Assembly (NCBI RefSeq): GCF_008919445.1
Contig: NZ_VSLG01000003.1
Span: forward strand, 335,428 to 399,427
Source: Serinicoccus kebangsaanensis
GTDB lineage: Bacteria; Actinomycetota; Actinomycetes; Actinomycetales; Dermatophilaceae
DNA: 64,000 nt
Reading direction: 5' to 3'
Position 1 is the first letter of the stretch, and each line of letters starts with the position of its first letter. The position numbers and the translations under genes are program-made. Shown here piece after piece: positions 36,797 to 44,996 of this stretch. Below the pieces are notes generated by a model, which saw nothing but the letters and a program-made list of their open reading frames with translations, ran no database searches and had not been told where the DNA came from.

Positions 36797-39700
36797 CTAG
36801 TCGGCGGACCCCTGCCGGACCAGACCACGCAGCGTGCGCAGGGCGACCGAGAGCGGAGCCAGGTCCGGCTCGCTCATCCCGCTGACCGTGCGCAGCACCT
36901 GGCTGGTGCGGACCAGGGCGTCGCGGTTCTCACCCATCCAGTCCCGCACCCGGGCCAGCGAGTCCGCCTCGTCGGCGGCCTCCCCGGCGGAGTCGGTGCG
37001 CTCGACCACGGTGCGGGTCAGACCACGCATGACGCCGTAGAGGTCGTCCCGCAGCGCGCCGCGGGCCAGCGAGGACCACCGGTCCTCCCGGGGCAGGTGC
37101 GACACGTGCGTGAGCAGGTCGTCGATCCGGAACGCCTCGGACACCCCGAAGTAGACCTCGGCGACCTCGTCCACGTCGCGGTCGATCTCGCCCGCGAGCT
37201 CGGCGACGTCCAGCAGCGAGTAGCTGTCCAGCAGCGAGGCGTAGAGCTCGGCGAGGTCCTCCGGTATGCCCTGGTCCCGGGCCCACTGGGCACGCTGGGC
37301 CCACCGCTCGCGCTCGTCCCCCTGCAGCAGCTCCCCCAGCTTCGGGACGAGCGACTGGACCGGGGAGGCGAAGCGCTCGATCTCCTCGTCCATCCCGGTC
37401 GAGAGCGACCGGTTGTTGAGGAACCAGCGGGTGGCCCGGTCCAGCAGCCGACGGACCTCGAGCAGGAGCTCGGTCTGCGCCTCGGTCGGCACCTGGTTGT
37501 CCAGCGCCTCGACCGCTGCGGTGAAGTCGCCCAGCGCGAAGACCGAGCGGACCACGTGGAAGGCCCGGGTGATCTGCGCGATGGTCGCACCGGTCTCCTC
37601 GACCGCGCGGAAGGCGAAGGACACCCCGCCCCGGTTGATCATGGCGTTGGCGATCTCGTTGACGACGATCTGCCGCCGCAGCGGGTGCTCCAGGATCTGC
37701 TCCTCGGCGCGCTCGCGCAGCGGCTCGGGGAAGTAGTGCAGCAGGCTGGTCAGCAGGGCCGGGTCGTCCGGGAGCTCGGTCTCGATCAGCTCCTGCTTCA
37801 GGGCCAGCTTGGAGTAGGCGACGAGCACCGAGAACTCCGGGCTGGTGAGGCCGACCCCGGCCTTCTCCCGCTCGTCCCACTCGGCGTCGTCGGGGAGGAA
37901 CTCCAGCTCGGGCTCCAGACCGGCGTGCTCGCCCAGGTAGCGGATCAGCCGCTGGTGCACCGTGGCCATCACGCCCCGCTGGTGCCGCCCGTTGCCGATG
38001 AGCACGTTCTGGTCGTAGTTGTGCCGGAGCACCTTCTCGGCGACCTCGTCGGTCATCGAGGCCAGCAGCTCGTCCCGGTCCTCGAGCGAGAGCTGGCCGC
38101 CCTGCACCAACGGGGTCAGGGCGATCTTGATGTTCACCTCGTGGTCGGAGGTGTCCACGCCGGCCGAGTTGTCGATCGCGTCGGTGTTGACGTGCACGCC
38201 GGTGGTCGCCGCCTCGATGCGGCCCCGCTGGGACAGGCCCAAGTTGCCGCCCTCGCCCACGACGCGGACGCGCAGGTCCCGGCCGTCGACCCGGATCGGG
38301 TCGTTGGCCCGGTCACCGACCTGGGCGTCGGTCTCGGTCGAGGCCTTGACGTAGGTCCCGATGCCGCCGTTCCAGAGCAGGTCCACCGGGGCGGAGAGGA
38401 TGGCGCGCAGCAGCTCCTGCGGGGTCATCGCCTGGGCGTCGGACTCGATGCCGAGCCGCTCCCGCACCTGCGCGGTGATCGGGATGGACTTCTTCGTGCG
38501 CGGGTAGACGCCGCCTCCCTCGCTGATGAGCGAGGTGTCGTAGTCCTCCCAGCTGGAGCGGGGCAGGTCGAACAGGCGCTGCCGCTCGGCGAAGGAGGTG
38601 GCCGCGTCGGGGTCCGGGTCCAGGAAGATGTGTCGGTGGTCGAAGGCGGCGACCAGCCGGATGTGCTCGGAGAGGAGCATGCCGTTGCCGAAGACGTCGC
38701 CGCTCATGTCACCGACGCCGACGACCGTGAACTCCTCGCTCTGGGTGTCCAGGCCGAGCTCGCGGAAGTGCCGCTTGACCGACTCCCAGGCCCCTCGGGC
38801 GGTGATGCCCATCCCCTTGTGGTCGTAGCCCGCGGACCCGCCGGAGGCGAAGGCGTCGTCGAGCCAGAAGCCGTAGCCCCGCGCCACCCCGTTGGCGATG
38901 TCGGAGAAGGTCGCGGTGCCCTTGTCGGCGGCGACCACCAGGTAGGGGTCGTCCCCGTCGTGCCGGACCACCCGCTCCGGCGGGTGGACGTCGCCGTCGA
39001 CCCGGTTGTCGGTGACGTCCAGCATGCCGCTGATGAAGGTCCGGTATGCCGCCTTGCCCTCCTCCATCCAGGCCTCGCGGTCCAGCGCCGGGTCCGGGAG
39101 CTGCTTGGGGAAGAAGGCCCCCTTGGACCCGGTGGGCACGATGACGGCGTTCTTGACCATCTGCGCCTTCACCAGCCCGAGCACCTCGGTCCGGAAGTCC
39201 TCGCGCCGGTCGCTCCAGCGCAGCCCACCCCGGGCCACCGGCCCGAAGCGGAGGTGGCTGCCCTCGACGCGCGGGGCATACACCCAGATCTCGAAGGCGG
39301 GCCGCGGCTCGGGCAGCAGGTCCAGCTCGCGCGGCAGCAGCTTGAGGCTCACCCACGCCTTCGGCTCGCCGTCCTCGTCGCGCTGGTAGTAGTTGGTCCG
39401 CAGGGTGGCCTGCACCACCGCCGCGAGACCGCGCAGGATGCGGTCCTGGTCCAGGCTGGCCACCTCGTCCAGGGCGCGGGTCAGCTCCTCGCCCACCTCG
39501 TCGGTCCGCTCCTGCCGGGCCTGGTCGTCCCCCTCGGCCTCCGGGTCGAAGCGCGCCTCGAAGAGCGCGATCAGCAGCCGGGCGATCTCCGGGTTGCTGA
39601 CCAGGGCCTCCTCGAGATAGTCGAGGCTGAAGGTCCCCACCTGCCGCAGGTAGCGGACGAGGGTGCGCAGGATGACCACGCGACGCCAGTCCAGGCCGGC

Positions 39701-41608
39701 GGTCAGGACCAGCGAGTTCAGGGTGTCGGACTCGCTGGCGCCGCCCCACACCGCGGTGAAGGCGTCCTCGAAGGCGGCGGCCACCTCCTCCTCGGTGCGG
39801 TGCTCCCCGCCGGTCCAGACCGACTCGTGCGGTGCCCGCAGGCCGAAGTCGTAGATGAAGTCCGGTGAGCCGTCCTCGCCGCTGCCCACGAGCTCGTAAG
39901 GCCGCTGGACCGTCACCTCCAGCCCCAGGTCGGCGAAGACCGGCAGCACGTGGGTGAGGGACATCTCCTGCGACCGGTAGACCTTGAGCCGCCGCTCCGT
40001 CGCGGCCTCGCCCTCCGCCTGGTAGACGTGCGGCCGCGCCGAGGCGGCGCTGCCGTGCAGCTCGCCCAGCCGCTGCAGGTCGAAGTAGGCGGCCTCCCCG
40101 TCGAAGTCCTCCTTGTAGGCCTCGGGGAAGGCGTGGGCGAACCGGGCGACGACGTCACCGGTCGCCCCCTCGTCGTCGACGTGCGCCGCGACGGCGTCGG
40201 ACAGACCCTCCACCCAGGTCTGGGTGACCGACGCCAGCCGCTGCTGGAGCTCAGCGGTGTCCACCGTCGGCAGCTCGGCGTCGCGCGGCACCGTGATGAC
40301 GAAGTGCAGCTGCGCCAGCGGACTGTCCCCGACCCGGGTCGCGTAGTCCGCCAGCTCGCCGCCGTAGGTCTCCTCGAGCAGCCGCTGCACGCGGAGCCGG
40401 TTGGCCGTGTTGTACCGGTCCCGCGGGAGGTAGACCAGGGCGCTGACGAAGCGGCCGAACTCGTCCGGCCGGACGTAGACCTTGGCGGAGGGCCGCTCCA
40501 GCAGCCGCACCACGTCGCCCGCCGTCTGCGCCAGGTGCTCCACCGGTGCCTGGAACAGCTCGTCGCGCGGGTAGGCCTCGAGGATGCTCAGCAGGTCCTT
40601 GCCGGAGTGGCTGTCCGGCGCGAAGCCGGACTCGGCCACGACCTGCTTCACCTTGGCGCCGACGATGGGCAGCCGCTGGGTCGACTCGGCGTAGGCGCTC
40701 TGCGTGAACAGCCCGAGGAACCGGTGCTCCCCCACGACCGCACCCTTGTCGTCGAACCGCCGGATCCCGATGTAGTCCAGCGGCACCGACCGGTGCACCG
40801 TGGCCCGGGTGTTCGCCTTGGTGACCGTGAGCAGCTGCGGGTCGCGCGCCGTGCGTGCCGCCTCGGTGCGCAGCACGGTGGGCGGGGCATCCTCACCCTC
40901 GTCGCGCAGGATGCCCAGCCCGCTGCCGGGCACCGCCTGCAGGGCCAGGCCGTCGTCGGTGTCGAGCAGGTCGTAGCTCCGGTAGCCCAGGTAGGTGAAG
41001 TGGTGGTCGTCGATCCAGCTGAGGAAGTCCACGACCGGCTGGACCTCGTCCTGGGGGACGGTCTTCGGCGGCCCGATCTCGAGCTCGGCGACGATGGCCC
41101 GCACCCGCTGCCGCATGGTGCCCCAGTCCGCGCAGGCCCGCCGCACGTCGGCCAGCACCCGCTCGAGATCCTGCTGCAGGGTGTCCCTGGCCTGCTCGTC
41201 CGGGATCCGGTCCACCTCGACATAGATCCAGGACTCGATGCGCTGCCCGTCGCCGATGTCCTGGGTGTCCACGTGCTGGACCTGCCCGGTGGACTCGTCC
41301 ACCACGAGCTGCGGGTGCAGCAGCTGGTGCACCCCGAGCCGGTGCCGGCTCACCTCGCCGAGGACGGAGTCGACCAGGAACGGCATGTCGTCGGTGACGA
41401 CCTGCACGACCGTCTGCCGGCTCGTCCAGCCGTCGTCCTCGACCGTGGGGTTGAGGATCCGCACCGCGGCACTGCCCTCGGGTCGCTCGTCGGACAGCCG
41501 CGCCATGGACGACGCCATCGCCGCTCGTTGCTCCTCGTCGCGCCCGGCCAGCTCGGCCGGGGCCAGGTGGTGGAAGAACCTGTCGGTGAGCATGTCGGTG
41601 GACGTCAT
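36797..41608 (-). CDS. gdh: NAD-specific glutamate dehydrogenase, large (180-kDa class)
   Basis: The 1603-residue protein matches large NAD-GDHs: long N-terminal regulatory region with ACT-like segments (VVQVVTDDMPFLVDSVLGEV), then the catalytic domain with FGPVARGGLRWSDRREDFRTE, the lysine segment VPTGSKGAFFPKQLP, MSGDVFGNGML, and a C-terminal helical region. It oxidises glutamate to 2-oxoglutarate and ammonia with NAD+, mainly in amino-acid catabolism. Activity in homologues is allosterically regulated. ATG 41608 follows GAGGAG. A -10-like TACCCT at 41675-41680 gives a leader of about 60 bases that begins with a hairpin. PruA, the preceding catabolic step, lies 1.2 kb away. Confidence 0.95.
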   Translation of the reverse strand: MTSTDMLTDRFFHHLAPAELAGRDEEQRAAMASSMARLSDERPEGSAAVRILNPTVEDDGWTSRQTVVQVVTDDMPFLVDSVLGEVSRHRLGVHQLLHPQLVVDESTGQVQHVDTQDIGDGQRIESWIYVEVDRIPDEQARDTLQQDLERVLADVRRACADWGTMRQRVRAIVAELEIGPPKTVPQDEVQPVVDFLSWIDDHHFTYLGYRSYDLLDTDDGLALQAVPGSGLGILRDEGEDAPPTVLRTEAARTARDPQLLTVTKANTRATVHRSVPLDYIGIRRFDDKGAVVGEHRFLGLFTQSAYAESTQRLPIVGAKVKQVVAESGFAPDSHSGKDLLSILEAYPRDELFQAPVEHLAQTAGDVVRLLERPSAKVYVRPDEFGRFVSALVYLPRDRYNTANRLRVQRLLEETYGGELADYATRVGDSPLAQLHFVITVPRDAELPTVDTAELQQRLASVTQTWVEGLSDAVAAHVDDEGATGDVVARFAHAFPEAYKEDFDGEAAYFDLQRLGELHGSAASARPHVYQAEGEAATERRLKVYRSQEMSLTHVLPVFADLGLEVTVQRPYELVGSGEDGSPDFIYDFGLRAPHESVWTGGEHRTEEEVAAAFEDAFTAVWGGASESDTLNSLVLTAGLDWRRVVILRTLVRYLRQVGTFSLDYLEEALVSNPEIARLLIALFEARFDPEAEGDDQARQERTDEVGEELTRALDEVASLDQDRILRGLAAVVQATLRTNYYQRDEDGEPKAWVSLKLLPRELDLLPEPRPAFEIWVYAPRVEGSHLRFGPVARGGLRWSDRREDFRTEVLGLVKAQMVKNAVIVPTGSKGAFFPKQLPDPALDREAWMEEGKAAYRTFISGMLDVTDNRVDGDVHPPERVVRHDGDDPYLVVAADKGTATFSDIANGVARGYGFWLDDAFASGGSAGYDHKGMGITARGAWESVKRHFRELGLDTQSEEFTVVGVGDMSGDVFGNGMLLSEHIRLVAAFDHRHIFLDPDPDAATSFAERQRLFDLPRSSWEDYDTSLISEGGGVYPRTKKSIPITAQVRERLGIESDAQAMTPQELLRAILSAPVDLLWNGGIGTYVKASTETDAQVGDRANDPIRVDGRDLRVRVVGEGGNLGLSQRGRIEAATTGVHVNTDAIDNSAGVDTSDHEVNIKIALTPLVQGGQLSLEDRDELLASMTDEVAEKVLRHNYDQNVLIGNGRHQRGVMATVHQRLIRYLGEHAGLEPELEFLPDDAEWDEREKAGVGLTSPEFSVLVAYSKLALKQELIETELPDDPALLTSLLHYFPEPLRERAEEQILEHPLRRQIVVNEIANAMINRGGVSFAFRAVEETGATIAQITRAFHVVRSVFALGDFTAAVEALDNQVPTEAQTELLLEVRRLLDRATRWFLNNRSLSTGMDEEIERFASPVQSLVPKLGELLQGDERERWAQRAQWARDQGIPEDLAELYASLLDSYSLLDVAELAGEIDRDVDEVAEVYFGVSEAFRIDDLLTHVSHLPREDRWSSLARGALRDDLYGVMRGLTRTVVERTDSAGEAADEADSLARVRDWMGENRDALVRTSQVLRTVSGMSEPDLAPLSVALRTLRGLVRQGSAD

Positions 41609-41646
41609 CGGGCTCGTCTGCTCCTCGGGTCGCGTGGCGTTACCGC

Positions 41647-41680
41647 TGGCGCACCGCGGCGTGCGCCACTGGTCAGGGTA
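41647..41680 (-). promoter_or_regulatory. gdh promoter box with a 5'-terminal leader hairpin
   Basis: TACCCT (minus strand; plus 41675-41680) would start transcription near 41668. TGGCGCAC (41647-41654) and GTGCGCCA (41661-41668) form an 8-bp stem, so the hairpin would sit at the extreme 5' end of the mRNA. Confidence 0.4.
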
Positions 41681-41721
41681 CTCGCCTGGGGATGAAGTCT
41701 GCACGGGACCGGGGACCTCCC

Positions 41722-41727
41722 TACAGT
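41722..41727 (+). promoter_or_regulatory. Leaderless-type -10 of the hypothetical gene at 41735
   Basis: TACAGT is followed by seven bases and ATG 41735. Confidence 0.55.
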
Positions 41728-41734
41728 GGTGGTC

Positions 41735-42253
41735 ATGACCGGGATCCGTGGGCCGGCCGGTGACGCCCGTGGCCCAGCCACCGCCAGCGGTGAGCGGGAC
41801 GCCGCGGCCCTGCTCCGGGGAGCCGAGGAGGTCTCCGGGCTGGCTCCGGACCTGGGCTGGTCGGAGGCCAGCGGTCTGACCGAGGGGTTGCTCGACGCCC
41901 TGGCGCACCTGCTCGCCGACATCGCCTCCGGGCGGTCGGCCCCGCGCCCCCAGCCGGTGGTGGTGGGGGCGATCGGCGGCGCCGACCGGGCACCCGACCA
42001 CGCCGGCTGCCGGGCGGCGGCCGCGCGTCTGCGGGCGCACGCCCCGGTGGTCTCCCGTCGTGCCCACCCCTGCGCCGCCGGTGCGGCGGCGGTCATGACC
42101 GACCTGGCCGACCTGCTCGACCAGGTGGCCGACCGGAGCCGCCGGGGCGCGCTCGGGGGCAGCGACAAGGGCGTCGTGCTGCGGCGGCTGCACCGCCTGC
42201 ACGCGCGGGTGCGCGACACGCTCACCGGTGCGGGCGACCAGGCCGTACGGTGA
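41735..42253 (+). CDS. Hypothetical protein, unrecognised
   Basis: The 172-residue protein is Ala/Arg-rich, with two helical regions: ALLRGAEEVSGLAPDLG near the start and LADLLDQVADRSRRGA near the end. No membrane segment or motif is visible. G/C third positions and the -10 box support a real gene. It is divergent from gdh and immediately before the DUF2505 gene, whose -10 box overlaps its final codon and stop. Possibly co-expressed with the neighbour. I do not recognise a family. Confidence 0.6.
   Translation: MTGIRGPAGDARGPATASGERDAAALLRGAEEVSGLAPDLGWSEASGLTEGLLDALAHLLADIASGRSAPRPQPVVVGAIGGADRAPDHAGCRAAAARLRAHAPVVSRRAHPCAAGAAAVMTDLADLLDQVADRSRRGALGGSDKGVVLRRLHRLHARVRDTLTGAGDQAVR
42246..42251 (+). 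promoter_or_regulatory. Leaderless-type -10 of the DUF2505 gene
   Basis: TACGGT, followed by six bases and ATG 42258, overlaps the stop codon of the preceding gene by one base. Confidence 0.5.
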
Positions 42254-42257
42254 GCCC

Positions 42258-42761
42258 ATGAAGATCTCCGAGACGATCTCGCACCCGGCAGACCCGCAGC
42301 GGACGTTCGAGATGCTGACCGACCACGCCTACCAGGTGCTGCGCTGCGAGCGCTCGGGAGCCCTGGACCAGACCGTCCTCATCGAGCCGGACAGCGAGGG
42401 CAGCACCACGGTGACCGTCCGCCGGCACCTGCCGAGCGACGGCATACCGGACATCGCCAAGAGCCTCGTGGGCCCGCAGCTGCTCGTCGTGGAGACGGTG
42501 CGCTGGGGGTCCCCCGACGCCGACGGCGAGCGCGAGGGGGCGATGAGCCTGGAGCTGCCCGGGCTCCCGGTGTCCTTCACCGGTGGGGTGCACCTGCGCC
42601 GGGGCGCCGAGCCGGGGGTCACCGACCACCTCGTGGACGGGGACCTGGAGGCCAGGATCCCCTTCCTCAGCCGCCGGATCGAGGAGCTGGTGGGCGGGCA
42701 GCTGCGCGAGATCGTGCAGCTGGAGGAGGGCATCGCCCAGGAGTGGTTGGCGCAGCGCTGA
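42258..42761 (+). CDS. DUF2505 (START/polyketide-cyclase-like) protein
   Basis: The 167-residue protein begins MKISETISHPADPQRTFEML and has FLSRRIEELVGGQLREIVQ near the end, the DUF2505 pattern, an SRPBCC-like lipid- or ligand-binding fold found in actinobacteria. Function unknown. It converges on pruA with nine bases between. Confidence 0.82.
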   Translation: MKISETISHPADPQRTFEMLTDHAYQVLRCERSGALDQTVLIEPDSEGSTTVTVRRHLPSDGIPDIAKSLVGPQLLVVETVRWGSPDADGEREGAMSLELPGLPVSFTGGVHLRRGAEPGVTDHLVDGDLEARIPFLSRRIEELVGGQLREIVQLEEGIAQEWLAQR

Positions 42762-42770
42762 TGCTGCCGC

Positions 42771-44399
42771 TCACCCCATGTGGGGGTAGCGGTAGTCCGT
42801 CGCCGGCACGAACGTCTCCTTGATCACCCGGGTGTTGATCCAGCGCTGCAGGTTGGCCGCCGAGCCCGCCTTGTCGTTGGTGCCCGAGGCCCTGGCACCA
42901 CCGAAGGGCTGCTGACCCACGACCGCACCGGTCGGCTTGTCGTTGATGTAGAAGTTGCCGGCGGCGAACCGCAGCCGCTCCACCGCCTGGCCGACCGCGG
43001 CGCGGTCCTGGGCGATGACGGCGCCGGTGAGGGCGTAGGGGGTCGCCGACTCCATCTGGTCCAGCATGACGTCCCACCGGGCGTCGGGGTAGACGTGCAC
43101 CGCGAGGATCGGGCCGAAGTACTCGGTCGTCATCATCTCGTGGGACGGGTCGTCGACGACCGCGACCGTCGGCCGCACGAACCAGCCCACGGAGTCGTCG
43201 TAGGTCCCGCCGGCGACGACCTCGACGCCGTCGTCGGCGTGGGCCCGGTCGATGACGTCCTTGTGCTTGGCGAAGGCCTTGGCGTCGATGACCGCACCCA
43301 TGAAGTTGGACATGTCCCGCACGTCGCCCATGGGGATGCCCTCGGTGGTCTGCACCAGGTCGTCCCTCAGCCGCGCCCACACCGACGCGGGCACGTAGGC
43401 CCGGGAGGCGGCCGAGCACTTCTGTCCCTGGAACTCGAAGGCCCCGCGGACCATGGCGGTCCTCAGCACGTCCAGGTCGGCGCTGGGGTGGGCGACGATG
43501 AAGTCCTTGCCGCCGGTCTCGCCCACGATCCGGGGGTAGGAGCGGTAGGTGGACAGGTTGCTGCCGATCTGGTGCCAGAACGAGTTGAAGACCGCCGTCG
43601 AGCCGGTGAAGTGGATGCCGGCGAGGTCGGGGTGGGCCAGGGTGACGTCGGAGATCGCCGGGCCGGTCCCGGTCACCATGTTGACCACCCCGTCGGGGAG
43701 CCCGGCCGCCCGCAGGATCTCCATGATCACGCTGGAGGCGCGCTGCTGCGTGGTGGCCGGCTTCCACACCACGGTGTTGCCCATGAGCGCCGGGGCGGTG
43801 GGCAGGTTGCCGGCGATCGCGGTGAAGTTGAAGGGGGTGACGGCGTAGACGAAGCCCTCCAGCGGCCGCTGGTCGATGCGGTTCCACGAGCCCCGGGGGT
43901 TGCGCAGCGGCTGCTCGGTCAGCAGCTGCCGGGCGTAGTGCACGTTGAAGCGCCAGAAGTCGGCCAGCTCGCAGGCGGCCTCGATCTCGGCCTGCAGCGG
44001 GGTCTTGCTCTGCCCGAGCATGGTGGCGGCGTTGATCCGCGCCCGCCACGGGCCGGTCAGCAGGTCGGCGGCCTTGAGGAAGATCGAGGCCCGCTCCTCG
44101 AAGGACATCGCGCGCCAGGCCGGGCCGGCCTCCAGCGCCGCGTCGACGGCGGCGGTGGCGTCCTTCTTGGTGCCGTCGCGCAGCGTGCCCAGCACCTCGG
44201 CGTGCGCGTGCGGCTGCACCACCTCGATGGCCTTGCCGCCACCGGTCACCTCCTGGCCACCGATGACGTGGGGCAGGTCGACCGGGCTCGCCGCGATCTC
44301 GGCGAGCGCGACCTCGAGGGCCGCCCGCTCGGCGCTGCCCGGTGCGTGGTCGAGCACCGGCTCGTTCAGCGGGGTGGGGACGTCGAAGATGCCATCCAT
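42771..44399 (-). CDS. pruA: L-glutamate gamma-semialdehyde dehydrogenase (P5C dehydrogenase)
   Basis: The 542-residue aldehyde dehydrogenase has the P5CDH-type catalytic cysteine in FEFQGQKCSAASRAYV, VGETGGKDFIV, and PFGGARASGTNDKAGS at the C-terminus. It oxidises glutamate semialdehyde (from proline) to glutamate with NAD+. The proline dehydrogenase partner is not in the window. It lies two bases after a DUF6912 gene, so they form one operon. Glutamate dehydrogenase nearby would take the product onward. Confidence 0.96.
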   Translation of the reverse strand: MDGIFDVPTPLNEPVLDHAPGSAERAALEVALAEIAASPVDLPHVIGGQEVTGGGKAIEVVQPHAHAEVLGTLRDGTKKDATAAVDAALEAGPAWRAMSFEERASIFLKAADLLTGPWRARINAATMLGQSKTPLQAEIEAACELADFWRFNVHYARQLLTEQPLRNPRGSWNRIDQRPLEGFVYAVTPFNFTAIAGNLPTAPALMGNTVVWKPATTQQRASSVIMEILRAAGLPDGVVNMVTGTGPAISDVTLAHPDLAGIHFTGSTAVFNSFWHQIGSNLSTYRSYPRIVGETGGKDFIVAHPSADLDVLRTAMVRGAFEFQGQKCSAASRAYVPASVWARLRDDLVQTTEGIPMGDVRDMSNFMGAVIDAKAFAKHKDVIDRAHADDGVEVVAGGTYDDSVGWFVRPTVAVVDDPSHEMMTTEYFGPILAVHVYPDARWDVMLDQMESATPYALTGAVIAQDRAAVGQAVERLRFAAGNFYINDKPTGAVVGQQPFGGARASGTNDKAGSAANLQRWINTRVIKETFVPATDYRYPHMG

Positions 44400-44401
44400 G
44401 G

Positions 44402-44878
44402 TCAGTTCTCCTCGGGTCGGGTCGGCGCCGGGCCGGTGGTGTCGGTCCGCGCCAGGCGCTCGGTCAGCTCCAGCACGTGGTCCAGCTCGGTGGTGTCGAA
44501 CCAGGACAGCTCGATGCCCTCGTCCTCGTCGGGGAGGCGGGACGGGTCACCCGTGATGACGTCGTCACCCAGGTGCAGCGCCGCCACACGGGGCAGGTCC
44601 ACCTGGCCGACCTCCACCCAGGGTCCGGAGTCGAGGCGGACGTCGCGCTCCTGCACGTCGACCGCGGCCAGCAGCACGGGAGCTCCGGAGCCGAGCAGCC
44701 AGCCTGCGGCCGTCTGGGCCGCGGCATACTCGTGCTCGTCCTCGTCGGCGGTGGGTTCGGCGGCGCGCACCTCCGGGGTCACGGCGGTGGCCCGGAACGG
44801 GCCGTCCAGGCGACGCTCGGCACGCAGGACGGCCAGCTGCTCCCCGCTCAGCGGCAGGTAGCACCGCACGGTCGTCAT
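44402..44878 (-). CDS. DUF6912-like conserved hypothetical protein
   Basis: The 158-residue protein begins MTTVRCYLPLSGEQLAVL and has EYAAAQTAAGWLLGSGAP, then DLPRVAALHLGDDVI. It is an acidic cytoplasmic protein of unknown function typical of actinobacteria. ATG 44878 has GGAGGAG four to five bases upstream. It is operonic with pruA. Two copies of GACAGACC precede it at 44926 and 44944. Confidence 0.75.
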   Translation of the reverse strand: MTTVRCYLPLSGEQLAVLRAERRLDGPFRATAVTPEVRAAEPTADEDEHEYAAAQTAAGWLLGSGAPVLLAAVDVQERDVRLDSGPWVEVGQVDLPRVAALHLGDDVITGDPSRLPDEDEGIELSWFDTTELDHVLELTERLARTDTTGPAPTRPEEN

Positions 44879-44925
44879 CCACTCCTCCTCGTCCACACCG
44901 GCGTCGTCGCCGTCGCGATCGTCAC

Positions 44926-44951
44926 GACAGACCTTGCCATGGTGACAGACC
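44926..44951. promoter_or_regulatory. Direct repeat (possible operator) before the DUF6912-pruA operon
   Basis: GACAGACC occurs at 44926-44933 and 44944-44951, 18 bases apart start to start. GTCAC/GTGAC also forms a dyad over the same stretch (44921-44946). The position, about 50-75 bases before the operon start, would suit an operator. Confidence 0.35.
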
Positions 44952-44971
44952 CGGGGCGCGATCCGGCACCC

Positions 44972-44995
44972 GGGGCGACGCGGTCCCGTCGCCCC
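44972..44995 (-). terminator. Terminator after the CpaE-like gene
   Basis: GGGGCGACG (44972-44980) and CGTCGCCCC (44987-44995) form a 9-bp stem with a 6-base loop, immediately after the TAG stop at 44997-44999. Confidence 0.6.
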
Positions 44996-44996
44996 G

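Noticed and set aside
41609..42259. N-terminal extension of glutamate dehydrogenase by 217 residues
   Set aside because: The extension is low-complexity, antisense to two plus-strand genes, and homologues start near 41608.
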